From contig NC_068913.1 of NCBI RefSeq assembly GCF_023091745.1, positions 18,308,001 to 18,372,000 of the forward strand: a DNA stretch of 64,000 nucleotides, in the 5' to 3' direction. The position numbers were made by a program, and so were the translations under genes. Positions 43,691 to 55,473 of the stretch are shown in pieces (the first letter of the stretch is position 1; each line of letters starts with the position of its first letter). The DNA comes from Budorcas taxicolor (taxonomy: Eukaryota > Chordata > Mammalia > Artiodactyla > Bovidae). The notes under the pieces were generated by a model. It searched no databases. It had not been told where the DNA came from and saw only the letters and a list, made by a program, of their open reading frames with translations.

Positions 43691-44589
43691 CAACTAGCTA
43701 GTCCCTACCACACCACATTAAGTCAAATTGTCCCCTAAGTTCCTCTTTGGGAAGCATTTATACACTTTGCTCTATATTCAGCTTTTCTAGGCTGGGGACC
43801 TGGTTTACTGTCATAGACAAATCTCTATGCAATTGAAAGTTAACAGAAATCATGTCCTGAGAGTATATGAACCAAAGTCCATGTATCACGTTGTCCATCA
43901 TAGGGCCAATAATTTTTACTATCAGCATCCCCAATTTTTAGCAATATGTTTTTGATAATTTTGACCTTTTAATCTACAGGCATTATCTGCATTATTTTAA
44001 TTAAGACACTGCACTTCCTCTCCCATCACTCTCACCTATCTTGCCCTTGGACCTGGGCTACCATGGTATCAGTGCTTTGTTTTCTTGGCCTTTACCTTGC
44101 CTGGGTATCAGGCTTTCAGAATGGTGTCTTCCAGTGAAATCTCTGAGTCTATAAACACAAAATGAGTGTCAAGAACTTTCTAACTGCCCTGAACAATATC
44201 AGTGCTCAGTTAATAGTCAAAAAGTAATCACAAATATGGGGAAGGCACTTCCAAAAAGGGCTGGGGTAGTGTCCTTTGTGAAATGGTAATGACCTGGGAG
44301 AGCAACAGCTAACTGAAAAAGAGGCAAATCTGAAGAGCACTTAGTCAACTTGCTTTGCTCAGCCCACCTGGGTCTTTCTTTTGGTCTGAGTACATCTCTC
44401 CCATCTGTTTGGTTGGAGTGTCTATACAGATTCTCTGGATTTCATTCCAACCACACCTGCCCTATTCCAGGACCCTCTTTTCCTTTCTTCTGGCAACACA
44501 TCCAGATTTCCTCTGTCTTTAGTGTCTTCGTTCTTAATTCATTCTAAAAAGATGGTAATTATCTCTGAAAGTACAGTACACATTATGCT
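43691..44589. other. Unique-looking interval
   Basis: No repeat or exon is recognised. Confidence 0.45.
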
Positions 44590-45020
44590 ATTCTTGCTTA
44601 GAAATTTTCAGTGGCATGCTGTGTCCAGTTTCTTCCCTCACCTACACTCTGATCCAGCCAGCCTGGTTCCCTTTGTGTTCCCAGAACTTATTCCATGCAA
44701 TCTCATATCCATCCGCCCACCCCAACCATGTAACCCACGTACCTGGGTACCCTTGCATTCTCATCTCTGCTCCTCAAAATCCTACCCAGTTTTCAGGACA
44801 CAAGTAAAATTTTATCTCTTCTATGAAGTCTGCACCCATGTTTCTGATTAAATAAATCCCTCTTCTGCTTGTATTTGTGCAGCCCTGTGTACTAGTCACT
44901 GTGTGCTTTGTGTCCCATCTTCCCTGGCAGATCGTAATCTTCTGGGGAATAGGTATCTTGTGAACCTTTTTGTCCATCTCCTACAGTGCTAAGCTGTGCT
45001 TCAGGGAAGATTAGAAATGT
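44590..45020 (+). mobile_element. L2 LINE 3' portion
   Basis: AAATTTTCAGTGGCATGCTGTG, CTACACTCTGATCCAGCCAGCC, CCCAGTTTTCAGGACACAAGTAA and TCTATGAAGTCTGCACCC precede CCTACAGTGCTAAGCTGTGCTTC and TTAGAAATGTTTATTGGG. The order and spacing follow the L2 3' end in sense. The 109-codon frame at 44522-44851 is L2-derived. Confidence 0.78.
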
Positions 45021-48000
45021 TTATTGGGCAGAATTAGAAATCGGATGTGACATCAGCTATACAAAGACCTTCTCGTTGAATTAACCTGATAACTAATAAC
45101 AGGCTACCTCAGAGTGATTTGATAATATTCTTGAGATAAATTATTTATGCACAACATAATAGTACATTTAAACTCTTTCAAGTAAAGAGCAATCTGTCAA
45201 ACAGTTTATGAAATTTATAGATGTTTAAATACATCTATAGAGTCTTTTAATAGTCTATATTTTCTTAAAGATAATATTATGTAGGAAGAAAAGTTGGAAT
45301 TATTTCTATAAGATGTACTGTAATTTCCAAAAAGTAGTGATAGGTATTGAGTGTGCCCGGGATGGTACCACTGCAGGGGGCCTCTTTAGCATTGTCCTGG
45401 GCACAGTTTTGCATCTAGATTGACTTTGCCCAAAGGAGCACAACTTTTGTTGGAAAGCACAAGTACTGGTGCAGTGGGGCAACTGGAAAGGGTTGCACTG
45501 GAGAGAGATCCTTCAGACTTCATCAAAATTCTAAATGCATTGAAACTGTCATTCAAAGAGTTAACATCTGCGAAGAATAAAAAATGCAATGGAGAGGTTT
45601 CAGGCAAAGCATGGGGAGCCTGATAAAATTATCAGTGAATTAAATTCAGACAGATGGCTTTGGAAAGGAATGAAGTACACAAACCTTCCGTGGAGTATAA
45701 TGACTCTCATTCTGACAGGGGCTTTGTCAACAGGGTAAGCCTTTAAAAAAAAAAAATCTGGATTTTAAAGCAATTGGAAGTCAAATTCTTCTCCTTTTCT
45801 GAAGGTGTTGTTTAGAACGTAAAGCAACACAATGACAAAAGAGTCTGGACAGCGTCAGACTCTAAAATGCTAGGTGTGAGTGCCCAGCTGGGTGGGAGGC
45901 ACATGGTAGGCTCTCTGGGTGCTGTCCCTGTCCTCAGACTCACTGCCCACATCAATGGGTCCTTGGCAGTTAAAGTATTTTTACAGAACAGAGGCCAATC
46001 ATTAGCCCTGTTTACTCTAGTGGGATGACAAGAGAAGCTTTCAGCCATTAAACACACATGGGTGCAAACAGAATAAAGAGAAATCAACTGATTTTTGTTC
46101 CTTGAAATTTCAATTTTTATCATTTGTTGATTGCATTTAAAAATAGAGCTCATAGAAAAAGTCTCTTAGTTGATACTATCCTTCTCTATTTAGAAAAAAA
46201 TGATGAGAAAATAGTGTTGAGTCTCCCTCAGGGTTTCTTTTCCTTATGGTTTCTATTTTATCATCTCTTACTTGGCTCTAGGGACCCCCTCTTTCAGGTG
46301 ATGGGCCCTGGCATATTCATGCTCAGACGAGGATGGCCAGGCAGCTTCTAAGCAAAGGACGGTGCCTTTGTTCCAGACCAGAGGTTCTGTTTCTCCCTGG
46401 TTACAGTTTGCATTGTGGTACCATATTATCCAGCATTCTCTGGAACTGGTGCCAGGGTAGCCTCAGAATCCGCCAAGAGCAGTGCCGAATCAATGAGACA
46501 GCTGGCAGCCTCCCTGGGGAGGGAACATTTTTACCTTTTTGATTCATGCAGTCTCCGCTAGTTCGGATCCAGGATGCCATAAATGATTTTTCTTAGCGAC
46601 AGGTGAGAACAAAAAAGCTTTGTAAGCCTAATTCAATAGAAGCTGCAAACTCAGTGTGCTATTGATTAAAAGGAGAAGACGATGAAGAGGAAGTGTACAC
46701 ACAGTCCAGTTGCATTTTCTCCGTAATTGACGTCTATGCTTCTGCCTGTATTGGAGTTGTCAGATTTGCCGGGAGGAGAAGCTTGAGAATCAAGAGTATT
46801 GTGTTTATTGAGCAAGGATTAGGATTTTAATCATGCCTCTGAGATTGCATGTTATCTACAAAAACAAGAAGATTACTCTTTTTTTCATTTTTTAGCTATA
46901 AAATTCACTGATCTATTGCTAACTTGGCTAAAAGTTCAAGGTTACTTTAATGGATTTGTTCACTTCATTCAAGTTTTAATGTTTGGAATGCATTTATTTA
47001 CCAGGGCTATGAATTTGGGTAAAAATCATCCATGTTTACACTCTAGCCAAGGATGACAGCTCAGTTTAGGGCCTCACCCGAGGTCATACACATGTGAGCA
47101 CATTTTGGGGATCAACAGGAACACTAGTCCTGAATACCCCATCCTCCCAGTGCTCCATGAGAGCAGGCCAGTTCTGAAGCCATTGTAGTCGGGAGGCCAT
47201 TAGGAGATGAGATAGCACAGTACCTGGGAGCTCCGGTTCTGGTGTGGCCGTGAGGCAGAATGTGACAGTAGAAGAATTCAGGGACCCTGCAGGGTCTCAT
47301 CCCTATCAGTCATGGCAGAGGTATTGGCAGCATGATGGATACCACCCAACCACTCACCTTGGTGGGCTAGCATTTGCCACATAAGTGTCAGAATAAGTCA
47401 AAGCAGTGAGTCTACCTGCCATCAAATAAGAGCAATAAGCTGTGACAGCAGCAGAGGGAAAATGAACATGAGTGTCACATATTGTCCATATTTCCGAGGC
47501 GCAGTAATCTTGTTATTCAACCATTGAATGGGATGGGATATTTCAGGAAGAGGGAAAATCAATCATCAATGCATGCTTGTGGCAATATGAGTTTTCTTCT
47601 CTCAACTATGGTATAACTTAGAGAATAGTGGGTTTATAAACTAGCTGGCCTCACAGGGTGAAAACTATTGTAACACAGATTATTTTAAATCTGAGAAAAT
47701 TTTAGTCAAACCAGTGAGCAAATCATGTACAAACCAAAGTTTCAATTCCATTTATAAGACATTGGCTCATCTACTTGCAGTTCAGCATTCAGTTGGTGAC
47801 AAATGGCTCGGCTTGGGAATAGAAATAATCCGATCTGGGATTCCTGGTGATTTTCCCATGATGGTCTTAGAATTTGTCTCTCAAGCATTCTCCCAAAGCT
47901 TCACACATATGTATGACCTACCCCAAGTCTATTTCCTGAGTTTACATTTTATTTGATCAGTCATACAAAGTAAGGAGAAATTTGTAATAAGATATCTCAA

Positions 48001-49854
48001 TATGAAGCAGGACATGGTGAAAGGCTTAATGGATACAGAGGATAAAGGATGCAGAGAAAAGATTATGATCAACTTGCTTTTCATTGACAAGTGAGGTTAG
48101 AACAGACTAAAGCAAAACCTGACCATTTATTTTCCAGATGACTTTATGCCATGTGGTAAGGATTCTGCCAGCTTCATGGGTGGAGAGAGTTAGTTGCCAT
48201 AACCATACCCCTGAGCCAAGGGAATCAGTGAAAATACTGTATCACGTATTTTGGAATCAATATTTAAAAAGCGAGAAACTCAGATATCATATGATTGTCT
48301 TTCCTTCCAAGCCAAAAATATTCAGGTTGGCATCCTGAGGCACCTGGTCAAGGGGAGTAGATCAAATGTTGCATAAACAGTTAAGGGCCAGACCCTGCAT
48401 CATTCAAATCCAGCCAATTTGAGTTGCTATGCACTCCCCCCACCCTGCACCCCCCAGGTACCAGTTAAGTTCTGTGTGCTTCCCATTGTGCCAGCCATCA
48501 GTAATGAGGCTCTTTCAAGGCAAGCAAAGGAGACACTATTTATCATAGCAGGCTTTTATAACTTTTGCAACTTTAGGAGGTGAATCCAAGCTGAAAATAA
48601 ATATAGAGTCTCGGAAGATTTAGGAGGGAAAAAGGAGCAATATTATATGCATACCAGCTTCATTAAGGAAGGCAAATCCAGGAGCGTTTTGGAGTCAACC
48701 TTCCCTCTTTTAAGAACGATGTCAGGAAGATGAAGATATCCTCTCATGGATGACCTGATAAAAAACATTTGTCTGATCCGCTAGACATTTCTTATATTCT
48801 CTAGTTCTTGATGTGGGTGTAGACACTGAGAAGTCAGAACATCTGGTTGCACTGTGTTTGGCTGTGTGGACTACTGTATATAAAGAGAAGGTAAAGTGTA
48901 AGCCCTGATGGTATTCTGAGGGCATTTCTCTCCTTTCTGGATGAATGCCTGAGATGCTGCTAGACTGAAAACTGACTTAGGTCTCATGGTAATCTTTCCC
49001 ATTCTTCTCAACTGCAAGATTTATAAAACATTGCTCTTTGGGTCTAGGTATCATTTTGGGATCACATCATGATAACTCTATGCGTGTGTGCTGGGAGGGC
49101 AGAGTTACAAAGCGATTTCTCAGCAGTGCTGGGAAAGAAGCAATTACTGGAACACATTTTAGCCCTGCTTGTCAGACTGAGTTTCACTTGGGTACAAGGG
49201 AAGCATTTAACTTGGGCAGCATCCCTTTTTGAAGGTTTAATTTAGTTTTTCTTCCCTTTAATTGTGTGATTCCAGTATTTTAGCTACAATCCCTAGGCTG
49301 TAAGAACCTTTAAACAGCTCTTGATTATGAAGCAGGGCATGGGTTTTCAAGAATAAACAGGGAGCTGCATAATTTACAGGAAAACTGCATGACGGGCTTC
49401 TTCTTCACAAAGAACATTGGGGTTACATTGGCACAAGCCAAATACCTTTTAAATGAATAGTCAGTAATCAGCAGCCGCTACAGTAAGTGCTTGAATTTTT
49501 TTTTCTTTTATGTGCTATGAGTCCATAAATTAAGCCTCTGATTCTGATTGCTGTCATGAATGCCTACACCTATTGCTACCTACCCCCACTGCTTAGATCT
49601 CCTGCATCAGCTCATGCTCAGTTTAGAGAGTTATGGAAAGTAGAAGGCAAGTCTCTTTTAAAATATTCAATTTCCATTCATTTAAAAATACCATAGTGGG
49701 GAAAGGGTGTTGAGTCCAAGTGTTAGATTTTGACCAGTTTTGGCTCCAGGCCAAGTCACAAAATCTATTTAATCCAAAGTATGAGTTAAGTGTAAATATT
49801 TAAAATTAAAAAGTGGCTTCAGAAATATTGCAATATTGACAACAAAATAAATTA
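45021..49854. other. 4.8-kb repeat-poor interval
   Basis: I recognise no transposon over about 4.8 kb, the longest such stretch in a window otherwise dense with SINEs. Open frames (113 codons at 45812-46153 minus, 75 at 46124-46351 plus, 80 at 47714-47956 plus) carry no known motif. Only a run of A at about 45748-45760 and T runs at about 46880 and 49498 stand out. Confidence 0.4.
46430..46800. promoter_or_regulatory. Candidate conserved non-coding block (inference)
   Basis: Within the repeat-poor interval this part keeps several CpGs (AATCCGCCAAG, TGCCGAATCAATG, TCTCCGCTAGTTCGGATCC, TTAGCGACAGG, AAGACGATG, CTCCGTAATTGACGTC). It also has transcription-factor-like cores (TGATTCAT, CATAAATGA, TAATTGACGTC, the last CRE-like). 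No frame is coding. Conservation cannot be judged here. Confidence 0.3.
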
Positions 49855-50065
49855 TTAGTGCTTTACATATCACAGCACTGTTTTGAGTCATTTTCAAGTT
49901 ATTAATTCACTTTTCTTAATATTCCTGTATGATGAGCACTATGATTTTGGTCATTTTACAGAGAAGGAAACTGAGGCACAAAAAGATTTAAGCAGCTTCT
50001 CATGTTTGCATAGCTAATATGTGATAGAGCTGAAATTTGAGTTGAGTTTAACACAAACTCCTATG
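49855..50065 (-). mobile_element. MIR remnant, antisense
   Basis: GCTTTACATATCACAGCACTG, CATTTTACAGAGAAGGAAACTGAGGCACAAAAAG and GCATAGCTAATATGTGATAGAGCTG are the inverted MIR blocks in order. This is one of the best preserved MIRs here. Confidence 0.82.
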
Positions 50066-50430
50066 ATTTGAACTGTAGTATTAATTGCATTTAATTTTTA
50101 AAAAATCATTGTGATTGTGAGGTATGGAGAAAAGCAAACTTAGTAAAATATATTCAGAAGAAAACTTTGGGATACTCTTCTCTTAAAAGTTGGCAAAGAT
50201 TATTCTATCAAAGTCTAGGCAGGTGCTGTTTTCTTATCAAGCTTTAAAGAAAGCAAAAGAAAGCAAGTTAAAAATATTTATGTGAACTTGGTAAGAACTC
50301 AAAACACAGAAATAAAAGGGAATTAAAGAGAAATTAAGAGAAATAGAAAAACTTTAAAAAAGTAAACAATAAGCATGAAAGAAAAACATGGAATTGTAAC
50401 TTATATGCAGGTTCCCTTAAAAATGATCCC
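50066..50430. other. Purine-rich, A-rich interval
   Basis: From about 50240 to 50395 the plus strand is dominated by A and G (AAAGAAAGC, AAAGAGAAATTAAGAGAAATAG). No repeat family is recognised. Confidence 0.5.
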
Positions 50431-50634
50431 AGTGTGTTAGTTGCTCAGTCGTGTCTGGCTCTTTGTACCCCATGTATTGTAGCCTGCCAGGCTCCTGTGT
50501 CCTTGGGATTCTCCAGGCAAGAATACTGGAGTGGGTAGCTATTCCCTTCTCCAGAGGGTCTTTCTGACCCAGGGATTAAACGCAGGTCTTCTGCATTGCA
50601 GACAGATTCTTTACCAACTGAGCCACCAGGGAAA
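50431..50634 (-). mobile_element. Bov-tA SINE, antisense
   Basis: Starts AGTGTGTTAGTTGCTCAGTCG and ends with the inverted head GAGCCACCAGGGAA. A second BovA fragment follows directly. Confidence 0.9.
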
Positions 50635-50700
50635 GTAAAAGTGAAAGTCGCTCAGTTGTGTTCGACTCTTTGCGACCCCATAGACTACACAGGCCATGGG
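50635..50700 (-). mobile_element. Bov-tA 3' fragment, antisense, adjacent copy
   Basis: TAAAAGTGAAAGTCGCTCAG and GACTCTTTGCGACCCCATAGAC are the inverted tail and 3' body of another Bov-tA2-like copy. It abuts the previous SINE without spacer and stops after GGCCATGGGATGTG. Confidence 0.8.
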
Positions 50701-52282
50701 ATGTGAAAAAGCTAAACCTTGCCATGGGAGAATCATCTTCCTGATCAAGATGCTTCCTTATTCAGCTAAGTTTCTTACTGCATCTCAAGTTGTGATCTGA
50801 ACGTCGTATTCACCTGATTAGTACTGCTGAATAAATGTTATACAGCCTTTGAAACCTTAACTTGTATAAAAATGCAGTGATTTTTTAGTTTAAGCCTGAA
50901 AAGTATCTGATGTGTCATCCTACAAGCTGAGGACAGTGATCTTTGCTGCTTCCTTTTGTATTTCACTGCTGCTTGACTGAGGAGGAAGCAACACTGAATA
51001 GAGGAAACCCAAGAGAAGATTTAGGTAGGGTGTAAACACTGTAGAGAATTGACGTGTTTGGCTTTGCATTAGGTAAGCAAAATTTCAGCAAGTCAAAATC
51101 AGCAAATTTGTGCGATGTTCTGGTAAGCCACTTCCCTCCTGCAGTCCACTCATTAATTTTCAGAAGCCTGACAGAACGGCTAAAAGGATGATCAATTTCA
51201 GGCGTCACTCCTGGTGTGTTTTTAGCCTATGTAAAAGGAGTTCCTGACAAGTAACCCTGTTAGTGCCCTCAAAATGTCTTCTGTTATTAAATATCAGGAA
51301 TAAGCTGAAATAATGAAACTAGCTTTTTTGCCACCTGAATGGTTGGTTTAGAAGATGATGAGACTGTTGTCTATTACTGACTTATATATAGGTGGGCTTA
51401 AGCACTCAAGTGAGCAAAACCTTGAGAGAAATGAACATATTTCAGGAGAACTACTTTTCCTTAATGGGTCTATATGGAACAAATGGGATATCTCTACTCA
51501 TTTTCCAAATAATTGCATGACCTTGTTATCTAGTAGATAAAAACCTAACTCCTCTTCTACCTCCTCCGTATCCATTTTTGTTCTAATGTGTTGCTTCAAT
51601 TTTGGGCTGACTGGTGTCACTGGGACCCTTGAGCTGTCCTGAAGGAGCTGGCACTATAGGTGTTTCTCTACCAGAAGGACAGGATGGAGTGTCTTTCCCT
51701 CCTAGAGTTTGCTTTTCCTCTCTTTTTCCTTCTCACTCACTCATTTCTTTTCTTCTTTCCTACACGTCATCTTTTCCTCCTCTTCCTTTTGATAAAACCT
51801 TCTACCATCAAATCTTAAGCCCCAGTCATAGGCAATGTGTAGATATTTTGATGTCTATTGGCACCCAAGCATTGTTGCTATTGGTCTTTATTCTTTTTAT
51901 ATCCTAATATTTGGTGAATAAATATTTCCCCCAGCATGCCTGATGAGAAAAGGGAAAAGAGTTGTTGTACAACCCAGATATAAAATCTCCGCTGCACATA
52001 TGTGGACAATTCTAAGAAAGATATAGCCTTCAGATCAGACATACATTGCAAGGCCTTGTATGTGTATAAATAGCAGCAAATGTGAAAAGTACACACAAGG
52101 GCCTGACAGTTAAAGCAAGAAAATGGCACATGCCTAGTAAGGATGGAAAAGAAGGGGAGAGCAGCTGGTCTATTCAAAGGGGCAGCTGCTACTCAGCTCC
52201 AGTGCTGCTGCCATTCAGAATATGAGATCTGCATGAACTTACTTGGTTTGATGCCAAGGAATCCTATATAATATGATATAAT
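50701..52282. other. Unique-looking interval
   Basis: No transposon is recognised. A C/T-rich tract lies at 51710-51790. Overlapping open frames of 81-99 codons have no known motif. Confidence 0.4.
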
Positions 52283-52302
52283 ATAACATAACATAACATA
52301 AC
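52283..52302. repeat. (ATAAC)4 pentanucleotide repeat
   Basis: Four ATAAC units flanked by degenerate ATATAAT sequence, just left of a Bov-tA. Confidence 0.9.
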
Positions 52303-52312
52303 ATAATATTAA

Positions 52313-52524
52313 GGGGCTTCCCTGGTGGCTCAGGTGGTGAATCTACCTGCAATGCAAGAAACCCAGGTTTGATCCCTGGATTGGGAAGATCTCCTGGAGA
52401 AGAGAATGGCAACCCACTCCAGTAGTCTTGCCTGGAGAATCCTATGGACAGAGGAGCCTGGCGGACTACAGCCATAGGGTCACAAAGAATCAGACATGAC
52501 TGAGCTACTAACATTTTCACTTTT
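52313..52524 (+). mobile_element. Bov-tA SINE
   Basis: Head GGGGCTTCCCTGGTGGCTCAG, GGTTTGATCCCTGGATTGGG, and a body to CATGACTGAGCTACTAAC with a TTTTCACTTTTC tail. The AT-rich flanks make any TSD ambiguous. Confidence 0.92.
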
Positions 52525-53561
52525 CATTATATTATATGTTATCCTGGGAAGAAAAAGAGAAAGAAACTGAAGTGAAAAGAAAATAAAGGAACATAAATAA
52601 TTAAAGAAAAGACAAAGTGCCTGCATGCCTGGAGTACTACAAGCACCTTGTTTGTAGCTTCTACCATAAATACTATAAATTCTGGAGATAGAATATTGTA
52701 ATTTTGTTGCACCTGGGAATTTTAATATACCACAGTGTCCTTGACAGAAGCTTGAACACAAACAGTTTTCTAGATGAATGTTCATCCATTCAATTAAAAC
52801 TCCGTAACTCATCAGAATGTGAAATTCCGAACTAAGACTGGAAACAATAAACTGACTAATTAAACAACATCACCTACTGTTAAGATACAAAAAGCTATTA
52901 ATTTATAAAGCTAATTGGATTGGAAGGCAGCTAAACTCAAACCAGAGTTACGTTCTAATTGCTCTTTTACTCTAGAAAATATCAAAGACCATGAGATGAT
53001 ATTTTTATAGTGACAGTTCTTAACAAGCCCTGCAGGTCTTCAATAGAAACCTTTGTTAGAGTACTGATATTTGAAAGAATTTAAGTGTAACAGGCCAGCT
53101 TTATGGAATTGACTCAGGCCACATTAGAAGAGAAAGGATTTGTAAAGGACTAAAAAATACAGCCTTCATTCCATATACACTGATACCTAATAGCCTCATA
53201 ATGTGGTTTTAAAAGATTTTGTTTTCTAGAATGCTGTCTGAAATATATTATTTAACAGACTGAGTTGCTCTCAGAACTTTGACCCAGTCAAAAATTGTTT
53301 CTTTTTTCTTGATAGAGCTGTCAGGCTGTTTCTAATCATGTTGGCTTTGATGTCTGTCAAGAAGAGACACACAAAGGGAAGGGTGGAGACCTGTTGGCCT
53401 GTGGCACTACCCCAGAGATGCTGAGTAACCAAGTGAAAGAGCATGGAGGGATGGTGTGACATGGAGTGCAGGACACGGGGTCTTCTAGTCTGAGTCCCCA
53501 CTGATGTTTCAAACTTGTACTGTGAACACTTCTGTTCAGATGTGTATCTCAGACCTAAGGT
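52525..53561. other. Unique-looking interval
   Basis: No transposon or exon is recognised. Confidence 0.45.
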
Positions 53562-53766
53562 GCTCTTCACTCAGTCGTGTATGACTCTTTGTGACCCCAT
53601 GGACTGTAGCCCGCCAGGCTCCTCTGTGCATGAGATTCTCCAGGCAAGAACACTGGAGTGGGTTGCCATGCCCTTCTCCAGGGAATCTTCCCAACCCAAG
53701 GATCGAACCTATGTCTCCTGCTTCACAGGCAGATACTTTTACCATCTGAGCCACCAGGGAAGCCCC
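53562..53766 (-). mobile_element. Bov-tA SINE, antisense
   Basis: Runs from CTTCACTCAGTCGTGTATGAC to the inverted head GAGCCACCAGGGAAGCCCC. Standard internal blocks. No clear TSD. Confidence 0.93.
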
Positions 53767-53944
53767 TTCCTTTCTTAATCCGTTAAATAACCTCAAACAG
53801 GCCTGGTAGTTACTTCAGTTTTTCTCATCAGTGAGCTTCCTCTAGCATTTACCCAGAGCCATGAACTTGGCGGGCCTTTGGGGCTTTCCTGGGAGTCCCA
53901 AGAGCACCTAAGTGCCTGGATTCCTTACAGCCCCCTTAGGAAGG

Positions 53945-54152
53945 GTCCTGCTCAGTCACTCAGTTGTGTCGGAATCTTTGCAAGCCTATGGACTCTACCC
54001 CGAAAAGCTCTTCAATGCATGGGATTCTCCAGGTAAGAATACTGGACTGGGTTGCCATTTCCACCTCCAGGGAATCTTCATGACCCAGGGATCCAACCTG
54101 TGTCTCCTGCATTGCAGGGGAATTCTTTACTCCTGAGCCACACGGGAAGCCC
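53945..54152 (-). mobile_element. Bov-tA SINE, antisense, with 8-bp TSD
   Basis: Diverged antisense copy (CAGTCACTCAGTTGTGTCGG to GAGCCACACGGGAAGCCC). TAGGAAGG at 53937-53944 and 54153-54160 flanks it. More eroded than the copy at 53562-53766. Confidence 0.88.
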
Positions 54153-54184
54153 TAGGAAGGTGTCAATCACACCTTAATCCTTGA

Positions 54185-54830
54185 CACCCACGTTATCAGA
54201 ACGCTGTTCCCCGCACGCACGCTGCGGCTCTCAGAAACAGCGAGCAACACCCAGAAGTGGCGCTGGGTGCGCTGAGTCCTTAAACAGGACCCCTGTGGCC
54301 TGTAGGCGTCGGGTTGGTCCTCCGGGCAGCCGCCTGCCTGTATGCGCACATGGGAACCCCGAGTCTGGCCTGTGGCCGCCGCTCCTTGCGGGAGCCGGGC
54401 TGTGCCCGCATCTCCACGCTGCCAGCACCCTGCTGCTGCAGGCCGGCAGCACAGGCCTCTGGGCAGCAGCTTTTACCTCCTTGGGCTTGTCAGTCCTGCA
54501 TCCCCTCCACTGACCTTTCTTTCCTTCCTGTCTGCTTACTGGGCGCCTGTTTCCAGTGCAAACGGCCGCTCATCCTCAGTTCCCTCTGTGTCTTTTCCAG
54601 CCTCCAGTCAGGCTGCAGCCCATCAGCTACCTGCCATGCGCATTTTGGAACCAGTGCTCCCGCGCCTTGCTCCCCGCACACGCATCTCCTCTCCGTCTCT
54701 GCCAGTTCAGGGCGCTCAGGGCACTCTCCTGGCGCCAAGGCAGGCAGGGTTAGGAGGACCCAACTTGGTCACCTATCCGAGATGGTGTCTCTGTGAACTG
54801 AAGCAATTTCAACTAGGCTTCTAGATTTTC
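54185..54830. promoter_or_regulatory. GC-rich, CpG-dense patch (candidate CpG island)
   Basis: By hand count about 22 CpG dinucleotides lie in 54185-54445, against very few per kb elsewhere. Clusters include CGCACGCACGCTGCGG (about 54211) and GGCGTCGGG, then GCCGCCGCTCC and CGGGAGCCGGGC (about 54376-54410). From 54450 the sequence stays GC-rich but loses CpG. Long frames occur in several phases at once (160, 160 and 110 codons plus, 82 and 73 minus), as expected where AT-rich stop codons are rare. They read Pro/Ser/Ala/Arg-rich with no known domain, so I call no gene. It could be a small promoter or orphan island, or a GC-rich repeat I do not know. Confidence 0.4.
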
Positions 54831-55259
54831 CGAACAACCCTCCCACCCTATTTCTCACTTACCCACATAGGTGCAAGTGAGAACTGTGGTAAATATGAAG
54901 CGGGATTTTAATCTGACAACTTTAGAAGGGGAGGGTGTGTGTGTGGGTGCGTGGGTGGGGGAATGGATAGTTACGCAATGAATGTGAAGGAGAAAAGGAT
55001 GGCATTGAAACTGCCGCTAATACACCTCCTGCAGGGGAAGTGATAAAGAAACAATGGACTTGGAAGAAACATTCAGAAGTTTCCTGTAAGACTTTGCACA
55101 AGAGAAGAAATCATCTAGTTTGTCTTAGAAATAGGCACATTGCTTCTAGGGCCGAATGGTATTGCCATTTAACTACACTTTCTTCTCTTCAGATCTTTCC
55201 TCTTTCTCTCCCTCTCCTTCTGTCTCTCTCTCTTTCTCCCATACTGGCCGTAGTAAAAC
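54831..55259. other. Unique interval ending in a polypyrimidine tract
   Basis: G/T-rich sequence at 54932-54960 (GTGTGTGTGGGTGCGTGGGTGGGGG). A C/T-rich tract at about 55195-55240 (TCTTTCTCTCCCTCTCC) ends just before the next SINE. Confidence 0.5.
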
Positions 55260-55473
55260 GGGTTTCCCTGGTGGCCCAGATGGTAAAGAATCTGCCTGTG
55301 AAGCAGGTGACGTAGCTTCTATCCCTGGGTTGGGAAGATCTCCTGGAGAAGGGCATGGCAACCTACTCCAGTATTCTTGCCTGGAGAGTCTCATGGACAG
55401 AGGAGCCTGGTGGGCTACAGTCTGTGGGGTCACAAAGTGTCAGACATGACTGAAGCGACTAACACACACACAG
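55260..55473 (+). mobile_element. Bov-tA SINE
   Basis: Head GGGTTTCCCTGGTGGCCCAG, standard body, ending GCGACTAACACACACACA with a short CA tail. Confidence 0.92.

Noticed and set aside
54314..54824. Two 160-codon plus-strand frames and several minus-strand frames in the GC patch
   Set aside because: Frames in several phases at once indicate stop-codon scarcity from GC richness. The translations are low-complexity Pro/Ala/Ser/Arg without a known domain.
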